Positions 24,755 through 32,987 of a stretch of 51,397 nucleotides of DNA are shown piece by piece. Where the stretch lies: contig DCJS01000006.1 in assembly GCA_002319955.1 (NCBI GenBank), positions 1 to 51,397 of the forward strand. The letters are read 5' to 3'. Numbering within the stretch: the first letter of the stretch is position 1; the number at the start of each line of letters is the position of its first letter. Origin of the DNA: Flavobacteriales bacterium UBA1694 (GTDB lineage: Bacteria > Bacteroidota > Bacteroidia > Flavobacteriales > Weeksellaceae). Both the position numbers and the translations under genes were made by a program. The notes below the pieces were generated by a model, which was not told where the DNA came from, searched no databases, and saw nothing but the letters and a program-made list of their open reading frames with translations.

Positions 24755-25693
24755 ATGAAAATTCATAAGCAGAATAAGGTTTTGTACTACCTCAAGGGTT
24801 TTTTGACCGACCGATTGCCTACAAAAAATGCCGCTCAAAAAATAGCGGAACTTAAATTACGCCTCACGCCTAGCGAACTTTCTCAAGTTGAACGAAGGGT
24901 AGAATACTACATGCGCGTATCGAAACCTACGCACATCAAGGGCAATACTCGGGTTAAGGATCTTTTACGACCCGTGACTCCCAAGTCCTATTTTTTCGAT
25001 TTATATAGATACGCTCGCTATTTTGGAAAAAAGCGGGCGATTGACTTTGTTTTTGGCGATGTTGTAGAGGTGCCTAGTACGCCCTCAATTGTGAAGAGTC
25101 GTCCGATCGTTGGTGAGAATGAGAATAGCGTCATAATGAAGTTAAATAGTGCAAGGCACTTTGTTTTCGTGGAGAATGATAGGCCATTTCTAGAAAAGAA
25201 AAACCGCCTCATAGGACGCTGCGCGGTGTATCAGAAACACAGGTATGACTTTTTTCAAAAATACTTTGATCATCCTTTAACGGATCTTAGGCAAATAAAT
25301 ACCTCTGGTGGAAATCCGGAGTGGTTGGGGCCCAAATTATCAATTCAGGACCATCTTGATTTTAAGTTTATCCTTAGTTTAGAGGGCAACGATGTTGCGA
25401 CGAATCTCAAATGGATTATGTCTTCGAATTCCATCGCGGTAATGCCTAAACCTAAGTTTGAAACTTGGTTTATGGAAGGAGAACTTCAAGGGGGAGTTCA
25501 TTACATAGAAATCAAGGACGACTATTCTGATCTTGTTGAAAAGCTGACGTATTATTCAGAAAACCCTAAGGCCTGCTTGGCTATTATTGAAAACGCCCAT
25601 AAGTATTGGACTCCATTTCAAAATGCAGAGCTTGAAGAACTCTGCAACCTATTAGTATTGGAACGGTATTTTAATTTATGCCGTTTACCTTAG
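24755..25693 (+). CDS. Glycosyltransferase family 90-like protein
   Basis: A 312-residue protein resembling the CAP10/GT90 family, found in eukaryotic capsule xylosyltransferases and bacterial lipopolysaccharide glycosyltransferases. Visible hallmarks are KSRPI near residue 118, HRYDFFQKYF, the central KFILSLEGNDVATNLKW, and a late SNSIAVMPKPKFETWFME with the WF-E segment. No signal peptide is seen, so a cytoplasmic enzyme decorating the lipooligosaccharide core is likely. Its stop codon interlocks with that of the convergent next gene. The sugar donor is unknown. Confidence 0.85.
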   Translation: MKIHKQNKVLYYLKGFLTDRLPTKNAAQKIAELKLRLTPSELSQVERRVEYYMRVSKPTHIKGNTRVKDLLRPVTPKSYFFDLYRYARYFGKKRAIDFVFGDVVEVPSTPSIVKSRPIVGENENSVIMKLNSARHFVFVENDRPFLEKKNRLIGRCAVYQKHRYDFFQKYFDHPLTDLRQINTSGGNPEWLGPKLSIQDHLDFKFILSLEGNDVATNLKWIMSSNSIAVMPKPKFETWFMEGELQGGVHYIEIKDDYSDLVEKLTYYSENPKACLAIIENAHKYWTPFQNAELEELCNLLVLERYFNLCRLP

Positions 25694-26715
25694 TCTCGGG
25701 GTAGACTTAGTGGTTGAAAAGGGGAGAGGTCAAGAATGTAGTGAATCCAATTCGTAAAACTATACTTCTGCTGTAGTTCGTGCGAAATTGCTCGGTAGGG
25801 CCTTCGTAAAAAGTCTTCAAGTCCACTGAAATCCTCATGCTGATCCCAGACAAAAAAGTTGTCAGGATGGTAAAACTCATATTTTTTTATGTCTGAATTG
25901 TTGGTAATCAGTTTTTTATTGTGTCCAATTGCCTCAAATGTGCGAAAGGAAAGACCATTGTGCTTACCATTAATAAAATCAATCAAAACTCCTGCTTTCT
26001 GAACGTTTTCTAGATTTTGATCAAAGCTCACGAAGGAATCAATAAACAGAGCTCCACATGTTTTATAGTGTTCGGCAATCTTTGGCTTTTTTGTAAGTAG
26101 ATTTATTTTAGGTGTGAAATCGGCTGCGCGGATACTTTGAATGATTTTTCTAATGGGTTCCATTCGGTCTTTGAAATAGCTCCCAATAAAGTACACGACC
26201 TTGGGGTCCAGCGTGTAGTCTGAATTTAAATTGTAATCGAAGTAGAAATTGGTTGCAGGAAGAACGTTTGGTATGTTGAGGTCCTTTGGATCGAATATAA
26301 AGAAACGATCAAAGAGCCTAATATAGCTTTTTACTTCAGGAAAGAGTTCAATGCCATCCCATTGGTAGGCACATGACTTATGAGACTGGGCTATGGCAAG
26401 TTTCAAAAATGATTTAGGGAAGGAGTCTGGGCGTATAAACAAAGCGAAATCAGCTTTTGTTTCTAGGGCTTTTATAGTTTTTTCGAAATCCGGCAGAAAA
26501 GGTTCAAATCGGAGTCTCTTTTTATAATCTCGGTCTCTAAGAATTAGCTTTCTTAAAAAATTATAAATTTTCTGAAACTTGTTTTTGTAGCGAAACTCTT
26601 GGGGAAATGAAACGTCAATCACCTTAAACCCTAAATACTCGAGGTTCTTTTTTATTTCATCACTTACATTGTAAGCCTTCGGAGCGCCGAATATAATTAC
26701 TTTTTGTTTTTCCAT
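25690..26715 (-). CDS. Glycosyltransferase-like protein (GT-B type, CgeB-like)
   Basis: A 341-residue cytosolic protein with the alternating strand-helix look of a GT-B glycosyltransferase: an N-terminal VIIFGAPKAYNVSDEIKKNL, a middle SCAYQWDGIELFPEVKSYI and FDRFFIFDPKDL, and a C-terminal GLSFRTFEAIGHNKKLITNN reminiscent of the donor-binding Glu segment. It shares 19 bases with the upstream GT2 gene, so the pair is translationally linked. Family placement is tentative; a lipooligosaccharide or polysaccharide role is inferred from both neighbours. Confidence 0.7.
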   Translation of the reverse strand: MEKQKVIIFGAPKAYNVSDEIKKNLEYLGFKVIDVSFPQEFRYKNKFQKIYNFLRKLILRDRDYKKRLRFEPFLPDFEKTIKALETKADFALFIRPDSFPKSFLKLAIAQSHKSCAYQWDGIELFPEVKSYIRLFDRFFIFDPKDLNIPNVLPATNFYFDYNLNSDYTLDPKVVYFIGSYFKDRMEPIRKIIQSIRAADFTPKINLLTKKPKIAEHYKTCGALFIDSFVSFDQNLENVQKAGVLIDFINGKHNGLSFRTFEAIGHNKKLITNNSDIKKYEFYHPDNFFVWDQHEDFSGLEDFLRRPYRAISHELQQKYSFTNWIHYILDLSPFQPLSLPRD

Positions 26716-27458
26716 AGATCGTGCAGCGATTCGTACGTTTGAAAGACATAATAACTTTGTAATTGTGCAATTTCCAGGCCCTCTTTCCCATCCAGAAACC
26801 CGAGCTTAAGGAAATAGATTTTAAAAAATTTAAATCCTGTCTTTAGAATTTGTGTGTGGTAATTGAAAGGTTTGCCTTTCTCAAAAAGTTCGTGAGCTTT
26901 TAAAAAGCCATAATATTTCATTTTATTTTTGTAGAACTCTACATTTTCTACTGAATAATGAAGGAGTTTGTTCTTTAGAATTCCAACCGTTCCGTTAACA
27001 TGTAAAGTCTCATGAACTTTTTTGTTGAGAACGTAGTGGCATTTTGATTTTCTAAATAACCTAAAATTTTTATCGTTTTGCGTTGCTGAATACTTTATAG
27101 GTTTTTTTTCAAAGAAAAATAGGCGATAAAATAGGTAGGCATCTTTACTCGATTTATTCTGAACCGTTTCGATGATTTCACTTCGCAAAGCCTCGGGGAT
27201 GCGTTCGTCACCGTCCAAAAAGAGGACCCACTCGTTTCTTGCCTGTGAGAGAGCGAAATTTCTTTGCTGCGTGAAATCTGTAAACGGATGCGAGATGACT
27301 CTCGTCTTTGGATGAGCGCTGGCAATTTCGTGGGTTCGATCCGAACTAAAGGAATCAATGACCAGGATTTCATCACAGAAATCAAAACAATTCAGTACTG
27401 CCTGAATGTTTTTTTCCTCATTAAAAGTGATGATAAGGCCACTGATTTTTTCGCTCAT
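26697..27458 (-). CDS. Glycosyltransferase family 2 (WaaE/KdtX-like)
   Basis: A 253-residue GT2 enzyme of the WaaE/KdtX type, which adds a sugar to the lipopolysaccharide inner core. The GT-A nucleotide-binding start (LIITFNEEKNI), the EILVIDSFSSDRT segment, the metal-binding FLDGDER (DxD-like) and the acceptor-side VHETLHVNG are present. The gene overlaps the following glycosyltransferase by 19 bases and begins nine bases after rocD. With waaA at 45 kb it supports a lipooligosaccharide-producing outer membrane. Confidence 0.9.
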   Translation of the reverse strand: MSEKISGLIITFNEEKNIQAVLNCFDFCDEILVIDSFSSDRTHEIASAHPKTRVISHPFTDFTQQRNFALSQARNEWVLFLDGDERIPEALRSEIIETVQNKSSKDAYLFYRLFFFEKKPIKYSATQNDKNFRLFRKSKCHYVLNKKVHETLHVNGTVGILKNKLLHYSVENVEFYKNKMKYYGFLKAHELFEKGKPFNYHTQILKTGFKFFKIYFLKLGFLDGKEGLEIAQLQSYYVFQTYESLHDLWKNKK

Positions 27459-27467
27459 CTTTGGTAT

Positions 27468-28721
27468 TTATCGTGAGAATTGGGTCACTGTATTTCTAAG
27501 GATCTCTATACACTGGTCAAGTTGATGCTGCGAGATGACAAGTGGAGGCGCAAGACGGATGATATTTCCATGGGTAGGTTTGGCAAGAAGCCCGTTTTCT
27601 TTTAGTGCAACACACAGATCCCAAGCGGTAGAGGAATCAGGGGTGTCATTAATTAAAATGGCGTTTAGCAGGCCTTTCCCTCGTACGGCTGAAAGTAAAT
27701 CAGTTTCGTCAACTAATTTTTGAATTTCAGTTCTGAAATAGTCTCCCAGGCTTTGAGCACGCTCTGAAAGCTTTTCATCTATCACAACATCTAATGCGGC
27801 CACAGCTACGGCGCAAGCAATGGGGTTTCCACCAAAGGTTGACCCATGTTGTCCCGGTTGAATAACCTCCATTATTGCGTTATCTGCAAGCACGGCAGAG
27901 ACAGGATACATACCGCCTGAGAGGGCTTTTCCTAGAACAAGAATATCGGGTTGAACCTGTTCGTGATGACAAGCAATTAATTTACCTGTTCTCGCGATGC
28001 CGGTTTGTACTTCGTCTGCAATAAATAGAACATTATGCTTTTTACAAAGCTCAGATGCCGCCTTTAGGTAGCCCTCTTTTGGGACATAGACCCCGGCCTC
28101 TCCTTGAATAGGCTCAACCAGAAAAGCAGCGATGGAGTCGCCGTGCTCTGCAAGAACTTCAGTGAGTGCCTCAGTATCATCATAAGGAATTTTAATAAAT
28201 CCCGGTGTAAATGGGCCGTAGTGTTTATACGCGTCTGGGTCATTTGAGAAGGAAACGATGGTGGTCGTTCGCCCATGGAAATTATTTTCACATACGACGA
28301 TTTTCGCCTGGTTTTGCGCCACACCTTTTTTCTCGTATGCCCATTTTCTAGCAATCTTTACAGCTGTTTCAACCGCTTCTGCTCCTGAGTTCATGGGTAG
28401 GACTTTGTCGTATCCAAAAAGCGTTGTAATCTTTTTTTCATAAGGCCCAAGTTGATCGTTATAAAAAGCCCGAGAGGTTAGAGCTAGTGTTTTTGCTTGG
28501 TCGACTAGCGCCTGGACTATTTTAGGATGGGAATGGCCCTGATTCACAGCAGAGTAGGCTGATAGGAAATCGTAGTATTTCTTTCCTTCAACATCCCAAA
28601 CATAAGGCCCTTCACCCTTTTCGAGCACCACCGGGAGGGGGTGGTAATTGTGGGCACCATACTGGTTTTCAAGCTCTATATAAGATTTAGAATTTAGCTT
28701 TTCTGATATTTTTTCTGACAT
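27468..28721 (-). CDS. rocD: Ornithine--oxo-acid transaminase
   Basis: PLP-dependent class III aminotransferase converting ornithine and 2-oxoglutarate to glutamate semialdehyde and glutamate, linking arginine breakdown to proline. The 417-residue protein has ELENQYGAHNYHPLPVVL near its start (diagnostic for OAT), LPMNSGAEAVETAVKIARKW, FIADEVQTGIARTG and the PLP-binding Lys265 in LGKALSGG. It precedes the two glycosyltransferase genes by nine bases, an unexpected pairing that may give one transcript. N-acetylornithine aminotransferase is less likely because of the OAT-type N-terminus. Confidence 0.94.
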   Translation of the reverse strand: MSEKISEKLNSKSYIELENQYGAHNYHPLPVVLEKGEGPYVWDVEGKKYYDFLSAYSAVNQGHSHPKIVQALVDQAKTLALTSRAFYNDQLGPYEKKITTLFGYDKVLPMNSGAEAVETAVKIARKWAYEKKGVAQNQAKIVVCENNFHGRTTTIVSFSNDPDAYKHYGPFTPGFIKIPYDDTEALTEVLAEHGDSIAAFLVEPIQGEAGVYVPKEGYLKAASELCKKHNVLFIADEVQTGIARTGKLIACHHEQVQPDILVLGKALSGGMYPVSAVLADNAIMEVIQPGQHGSTFGGNPIACAVAVAALDVVIDEKLSERAQSLGDYFRTEIQKLVDETDLLSAVRGKGLLNAILINDTPDSSTAWDLCVALKENGLLAKPTHGNIIRLAPPLVISQHQLDQCIEILRNTVTQFSR

Positions 28722-28760
28722 GGGATCTTTTTTTCAAATTTATTAATTATTAACGAGGAA

Positions 28761-28797
28761 AATTAAAAAGCCGGCTAAAAATAATTTTAAAGCCGGC
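28761..28797 (-). terminator. Terminator after accC
   Basis: GCCGGCT (28770-28776) pairs with AGCCGGC (28791-28797), with further AAAAT/ATTTT pairing inside. On the minus strand it is followed by a T-rich run (28769-28761), 50 bases after the accC stop. Confidence 0.7.
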
Positions 28798-28847
28798 CTA
28801 TCGTTTTTAATTCGTGGTGAAATTGCCAAGAACTCGGTAAGGAGCTC

Positions 28848-30203
28848 TTATTGCATTTCGTAATCCTTGCTCATTACAAAGGTTTCCATGAATTTAGTAG
28901 TGTAATTTCCAGCGAGGAACTCAGGGTCGTCCATGAGTTGACGGTGAAATGGAATGGTGGTTTTTATTCCTTCGATATAAAACTCATCTAAAGCACGCTT
29001 CATTTTTGCGATGGCTTCATCGCGGGTCTGCGCCGTGGTAATAAGTTTGGCAATCATTGAATCGTAATTCGAGGGGATTGTATACCCGGAATAAACGTGC
29101 GTATCCATACGAACGCCGTGTCCCCCTGGAATGTTCAGTCCTTGAATCTTGCCTGGACTTGGCCTAAAATCGTTGTATGGATCTTCGGCATTGATTCGGC
29201 ATTCAATAGAGTGTAGTTTCGGGAAGTGGTTCTTTCCTTGAATTGGAGTTCCAGCCGCAAGAAGGATTTGTTCCTTGATAAGGTCGTAGTCAATGACTTG
29301 CTCTGTAATTGGGTGCTCCACTTGGATCCTCGTATTCATTTCCATGAAGTAGAAGTTCCTGTGTTTGTCCACAAGAAACTCAATGGTTCCCACGCCTTCG
29401 TACCCAATGAATTCTGCTGCCTTGACAGCGGCATCGCCCATTTCGTTACGCAGTACGTCAGTCATAAACGGCGAAGGGGTTTCTTCCACTAACTTTTGGT
29501 TTCTTCTCTGAATAGAGCAGTCTCTTTCCGAAAGGTGACACGCTTTTCCGTATTGATCTCCAGCAATTTGGATTTCAATATGGCGAGGTTCCTCAATTAA
29601 TTTCTCCATGTACATTCCGCCATTTCCAAAAGCGGCAATCGCTTCATGGATCGCCGAATCCCAATGTTCTTTTAGGTCTTCTTCTTTCCAAACTGCGCGC
29701 ATGCCTTTTCCACCACCTCCGGCAGTGGCTTTAATCATCACTGGATACCCAGTTTCTTTCGCAATTCTAAGCGCATCTTCGTACGAGTCAATTAACCCTT
29801 CAGAACCAGGTACACACGGAACGCCAGCTGCTTTCATGGTTGCTTTTGCATTCGCCTTATCGCCCATTTTTTCGATTTGCTCCGGGGTTGCACCAATAAA
29901 TTTGATGTTGTTCTTTGCGCAAATACGCGAGAAGTTTGCGTTCTCAGAAAGGAAACCGTAGCCTGGATGGATTGCATCGGCATTGGTGATTTCGGCAGCT
30001 GCAATAATATTTGGGATCTTGAGGTACGAGTCTTTACTCATAGCTGGACCGATGCAAACGGCTTCGTCTGCAAATCGAACATGTAGGCTGTCTTTGTCCG
30101 CTGTGGAGTAGACCGCAACCGTTTTAATTCCCATTTCTTTGCAAGTTCGAAGGATGCGCATAGCGATTTCTCCGCGGTTTGCAATTAGTATTTTTTTGAA
30201 CAT
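28848..30203 (-). CDS. accC: Acetyl-CoA carboxylase biotin carboxylase subunit
   Basis: ATP-dependent carboxylation of the biotin on AccB, first half-reaction of acetyl-CoA carboxylase. The 451-residue protein has the pre-ATP-grasp start FKKILIANRGEIAMRILRTC, the ATP-grasp glycine loop KATAGGGGKGMRAVW, ERDCSIQRRNQKL and the catalytic FMEMNTRIQVEHPITE. It follows accB by 89 bases and is closed by a terminator, forming the usual accB-accC pair. Stand-alone size excludes pyruvate carboxylase. Confidence 0.97.
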   Translation of the reverse strand: MFKKILIANRGEIAMRILRTCKEMGIKTVAVYSTADKDSLHVRFADEAVCIGPAMSKDSYLKIPNIIAAAEITNADAIHPGYGFLSENANFSRICAKNNIKFIGATPEQIEKMGDKANAKATMKAAGVPCVPGSEGLIDSYEDALRIAKETGYPVMIKATAGGGGKGMRAVWKEEDLKEHWDSAIHEAIAAFGNGGMYMEKLIEEPRHIEIQIAGDQYGKACHLSERDCSIQRRNQKLVEETPSPFMTDVLRNEMGDAAVKAAEFIGYEGVGTIEFLVDKHRNFYFMEMNTRIQVEHPITEQVIDYDLIKEQILLAAGTPIQGKNHFPKLHSIECRINAEDPYNDFRPSPGKIQGLNIPGGHGVRMDTHVYSGYTIPSNYDSMIAKLITTAQTRDEAIAKMKRALDEFYIEGIKTTIPFHRQLMDDPEFLAGNYTTKFMETFVMSKDYEMQ

Positions 30204-30292
30204 CTTGTTTGAATGATTAAGTTATAAATTCCCGATCCCTTTGTATTTGAAACGTTAAGTTCAAATTTGATCGATTAAGTTTAAACGATTCC

Positions 30293-30772
30293 TTAAGATG
30301 GATCTACTAAGAATAAAGGTTGGTCGTATTCTACAGGAGTCGCATCGTCAACTAAGATTTTTACGATTTTTCCTGAAACTTCCGATTCAATTTGGTTGAA
30401 TAGTTTCATTGCTTCAATGACGCAAACTACTTTTCCGTCTGTAACGGCATCACCCACGTTTACAAAGACGTCTTTATCCGGGGATGGCTTTCTATAAAAT
30501 GTTCCAATCATTGGAGACTTTATAGTGACATACTTGCTGTCCTCAGTGCTAGCAGCTGATTCACTCGCAGGAGCACTTATAACAGTCGCAGGCGCTGCAG
30601 GAGCCGAAGGGGCTTGTTGATACATTTGCGGTGGCGCAGCATAAGTGAAATTGTCATTTCCACCAAGGGGTGTCTTGATGGTAATTTCGAAGTCTTTTGT
30701 TTTGTACTTCACTTCGGAAACTTCCGATTTTGACACAAATTTGATCAGATTTTGTATGTCTTTAATGTCCAT
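30293..30772 (-). CDS. accB: Biotin carboxyl carrier protein of acetyl-CoA carboxylase
   Basis: A 159-residue carrier whose C-terminal biotinyl domain holds the biotinylated Lys123 in VIEAMKLFNQIESE. Features in order: an N-terminal helical assembly domain (DIKDIQNLIKFVSKSEVSE), a flexible Ala/Pro-rich linker (about residues 48-75), the SPMIGTFYRKPSPD thumb region and the biotin loop. It is upstream of accC and has a -7 box (TATTTTTG, 30795-30802) just before its start. Confidence 0.97.
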   Translation of the reverse strand: MDIKDIQNLIKFVSKSEVSEVKYKTKDFEITIKTPLGGNDNFTYAAPPQMYQQAPSAPAAPATVISAPASESAASTEDSKYVTIKSPMIGTFYRKPSPDKDVFVNVGDAVTDGKVVCVIEAMKLFNQIESEVSGKIVKILVDDATPVEYDQPLFLVDPS

Positions 30773-30794
30773 AGCTTTTTATTTGAATATTGTC

Positions 30795-30802
30795 CAAAAA
30801 TA
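30795..30802 (-). promoter_or_regulatory. -7 box for accB-accC
   Basis: TATTTTTG on the minus strand, 22 bases before the accB start. Directly upstream is the rpmF terminator hairpin, so accBC probably start a new transcript here. Confidence 0.5.
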
Positions 30803-30815
30803 CAAAAAAACAACA

Positions 30816-30852
30816 AAAAACCACCCTTTTTTAATAAAAATGAGTGGTTTTT
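30816..30852 (-). terminator. Terminator after rpmF
   Basis: On the minus strand AAAAACCAC (30852-30844) pairs with GTGGTTTTT (30824-30816) around an AT-rich loop of 19 bases, followed by more T. It separates the DUF177-rpmF transcript from accB. Confidence 0.65.
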
Positions 30853-30883
30853 GTATAATATTGAAGAAGTATCGGTTTTGAGC

Positions 30884-31087
30884 CTAGTTTTCTTCTGTCG
30901 TTTCAGTTTGTTTTTCCATAACGATCTTACCTCTATAATAGAGTTTTCCTTCATGCCAGTGTGCTCTATGGTATAGGTGCATTTCACCGCTTGTTGCATC
31001 TTTAGCCAATTGAGGAACGACCGCTTTATAATGGGTTCTTCTTTTGTCTCTTCTTGTGCTCGATTGTCTTCTTTTTGGATGTGCCAT
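30884..31087 (-). CDS. rpmF: 50S ribosomal protein L32
   Basis: A 67-residue L32. The start MAHPKRRQSSTRRDKRRTHYK and the LYHRAHWHEGKLYYRGKIV segment are typical of Bacteroidetes L32, which lacks the zinc-binding cysteines of many other bacteria. It follows the DUF177 gene, the near-universal yceD-rpmF pairing. Confidence 0.97.
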   Translation of the reverse strand: MAHPKRRQSSTRRDKRRTHYKAVVPQLAKDATSGEMHLYHRAHWHEGKLYYRGKIVMEKQTETTEEN

Positions 31088-31163
31088 TGCTAATTATTTT
31101 TTAATTGATGAGTGATGAGAGAGGGTTGTCTGAACTCATCTCATCTATTTAAAATATTTATTT

Positions 31164-31709
31164 TTAATTGTTGTCTTTTAACTTCTTGAGCGCTGCCCAT
31201 CTAGGGTCGAGCTCCTGATCAGAGTCTTGCTCTGTGGTTTCCTCACTTTCTTCTTCACTATATACAGCATAACGGTCTACGAGTTCCCAGTCTTCCTGGC
31301 TAACATTGGGCGAAATTTTTTTCATTGGAATTGAAAGTACGACGCCCTCATAGAGGAAGTGTGCCAGATTAAAGGCATGGTCGTTAGAAGGAATTGTAAT
31401 AACCTCTTCATTGCTGTTGTCATAGGTTTCGCCAAAATTGACTAAAAATCTCAACTTCGAGTTAAGGTTATAGTCAAAGGATTCACCGATGATGTCACAT
31501 TCCAGGGTTACTAAGCCTTCAATATCTATCCAAAATTCAAGAAAAGTGCTGTGCTTCTCCATCAAGATATCCGCAACTAATCGTGGATTAGTAAACTCTT
31601 GCTCCGTTTCATGTAGTTCAAAGAACGCTTGATCTATCTCAAATTGGAACTTATGCTTTCCGTTTTTCAGTCCGGAAAAGACTACTTCGTAGTTTCTGAA
31701 TTTGTCCAT
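31164..31709 (-). CDS. DUF177 (YceD-like) protein
   Basis: A 181-residue member of DUF177/YceD, a family almost always found next to rpmF and, from work on other organisms, linked to 23S rRNA maturation. The central VTLECDIIGESFDYNLNSKL segment and an acidic C-terminal stretch (EEESEETTEQDSDQELDPRW) are characteristic. The reading frame extends to 31751, but the promoter at 31722-31752 overlaps that extension, so the ATG at 31709 (MDKFRNYEVVF) is taken as the start. It is likely co-transcribed with rpmF. Confidence 0.9.
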   Translation of the reverse strand: MDKFRNYEVVFSGLKNGKHKFQFEIDQAFFELHETEQEFTNPRLVADILMEKHSTFLEFWIDIEGLVTLECDIIGESFDYNLNSKLRFLVNFGETYDNSNEEVITIPSNDHAFNLAHFLYEGVVLSIPMKKISPNVSQEDWELVDRYAVYSEEESEETTEQDSDQELDPRWAALKKLKDNN

Positions 31710-31721
31710 AAAATGAGGTTG

Positions 31722-31752
31722 CAAAAATATGCATTTTTTTTGATTTAGCAAA
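31722..31752 (-). promoter_or_regulatory. Promoter of DUF177-rpmF
   Basis: On the minus strand TTTG (31752-31749), a 19-base spacer and TATTTTTG (31729-31722), a perfect Bacteroidetes-type promoter. The downstream start codon at 31709 follows 12 bases after the -7 box. Confidence 0.7.
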
Positions 31753-31846
31753 TATATTTACCGGCAAATACTCTTTTTGCCGTTTAGTCCGTGCAAATGC
31801 ACATTCCATGAGTCAAATTTACTGGCTTAATCGGGTTTTAGGATTC

Positions 31847-32929
31847 TTAATTACTTGGCACATCTTCGTCTATCCCGTTATCTTTGCTTGTGTGACGCGC
31901 TTTAAGTTGGTTAGACATAAGGTCATTATAATCATTTCTACTTTTAAAAATTTTAACCGCTGCAAATAGAGCTTCAGAAAAACTGCGCTCGTCAGCGATC
32001 CCTTTTCCAGCAATGTCGTAGGCCACACCATGGTCTGGTGAGGTTCTAACAAAGGGCAGTCCCGCAGTGAAATTGACGCCCGTTTCGTAGGCTATAGTTT
32101 TAAAGGGCGCAAGACCTTGGTCGTGGTACATTGCCAAAACCGCATCGTAGTGTTTGTACTTTTCAGGTTGAAAGAAACTGTCTGCTGGAAAAGGTCCAAA
32201 GGTCAGTATGCCATTTTCAAATATTTCTTTTATTGCGGGTTCAATAATTTCTATCTCTTCCGTGCCAATAGTACCTCCATCACCCGCATGAGGGTTTAAC
32301 CCCAGGATGGCGATTTTTGGCTTTTGAATTTGAAAGTCTTCAATTAAACACTGATTTAAGATACGTATCTGTTTTTTTATTAGGTCTTTAGAAATGTTTT
32401 GAGCCACCTCGGCCAGAGGAATGTGGTGGGTCGATACCGCCACCTTTAAATCGTCATTCACCAGGAACATGAGTCCCTTTTTCTCGAATTGAGCCTCGAG
32501 GTACGGGGTGTGCCCGGCATACTGGAAGCCCTGTTTAATCATCTCATCCTTGTTGATTGGCGCTGTAACTAAAACGTCGATATCCCCTTGTTTTAAGGCG
32601 TTTGTTGCGGCTTCTAGAGAATCGATTGCCATTTTAGTGGACTCCTCAGTGGGAGTACCAAGAAGAACATTCACATTGTCTTTCCATAAGTTCACCATGT
32701 TTAACTTGCCGCTTTGCGCCTGGGAAGCCTCCGTGATGTAGTTGAAGTTGACTTGAAGCTTAAAGATGTTTTTTTGATAGGTGAATAGTTTTCCTGAGGC
32801 GAAAATCACCGGAGTAAAAAAGTCCGTTATACTTTTATCATTTAAAGCCTTCATGATTATTTCGGGGCCGATTCCGTTAAAATCGCCTACCGATATGCCG
32901 ACTCTCACTTTTGGATATTTAGAACTCAT
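31847..32929 (-). CDS. pdxA: 4-hydroxythreonine-4-phosphate dehydrogenase
   Basis: NAD-dependent oxidation of 4-phosphohydroxy-threonine in the DXP-dependent pyridoxal phosphate pathway. The 360-residue protein has GISVGDFNGIGPEII at the start, the metal-binding LGLNPHAGDGGTIGTEE and AMYHDQGLAPFKTIAYETGV, and the C-terminal FVRTSPDHGVAYDIAGKG. It lies divergently from ribE and upstream of DUF177, with its own TAATTTTG box at 32966-32973. Confidence 0.95.
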   Translation of the reverse strand: MSSKYPKVRVGISVGDFNGIGPEIIMKALNDKSITDFFTPVIFASGKLFTYQKNIFKLQVNFNYITEASQAQSGKLNMVNLWKDNVNVLLGTPTEESTKMAIDSLEAATNALKQGDIDVLVTAPINKDEMIKQGFQYAGHTPYLEAQFEKKGLMFLVNDDLKVAVSTHHIPLAEVAQNISKDLIKKQIRILNQCLIEDFQIQKPKIAILGLNPHAGDGGTIGTEEIEIIEPAIKEIFENGILTFGPFPADSFFQPEKYKHYDAVLAMYHDQGLAPFKTIAYETGVNFTAGLPFVRTSPDHGVAYDIAGKGIADERSFSEALFAAVKIFKSRNDYNDLMSNQLKARHTSKDNGIDEDVPSN

Positions 32930-32939
32930 AGTTTATTAT

Positions 32940-32973
32940 TATCTTTGAAAAGAATTTGAAAGATACAAAATTA
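32940..32973. promoter_or_regulatory. Divergent -7 boxes for ribE and pdxA
   Basis: Within the 58-base space between the two start codons are TATCTTTG on the plus strand (32940-32947, for ribE) and TAATTTTG on the minus strand (32966-32973, for pdxA). The two promoters face away over each other, so their -33 regions overlap the opposite units. Confidence 0.5.
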
Positions 32974-32987
32974 ACAAAAACTACGGA

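Noticed and set aside
26697..28721. rocD and the GT2 gene both begin with MSEKIS
   Set aside because: The DNA around the two starts differs and the proteins are unrelated beyond these six residues, so recent duplication is not supported.
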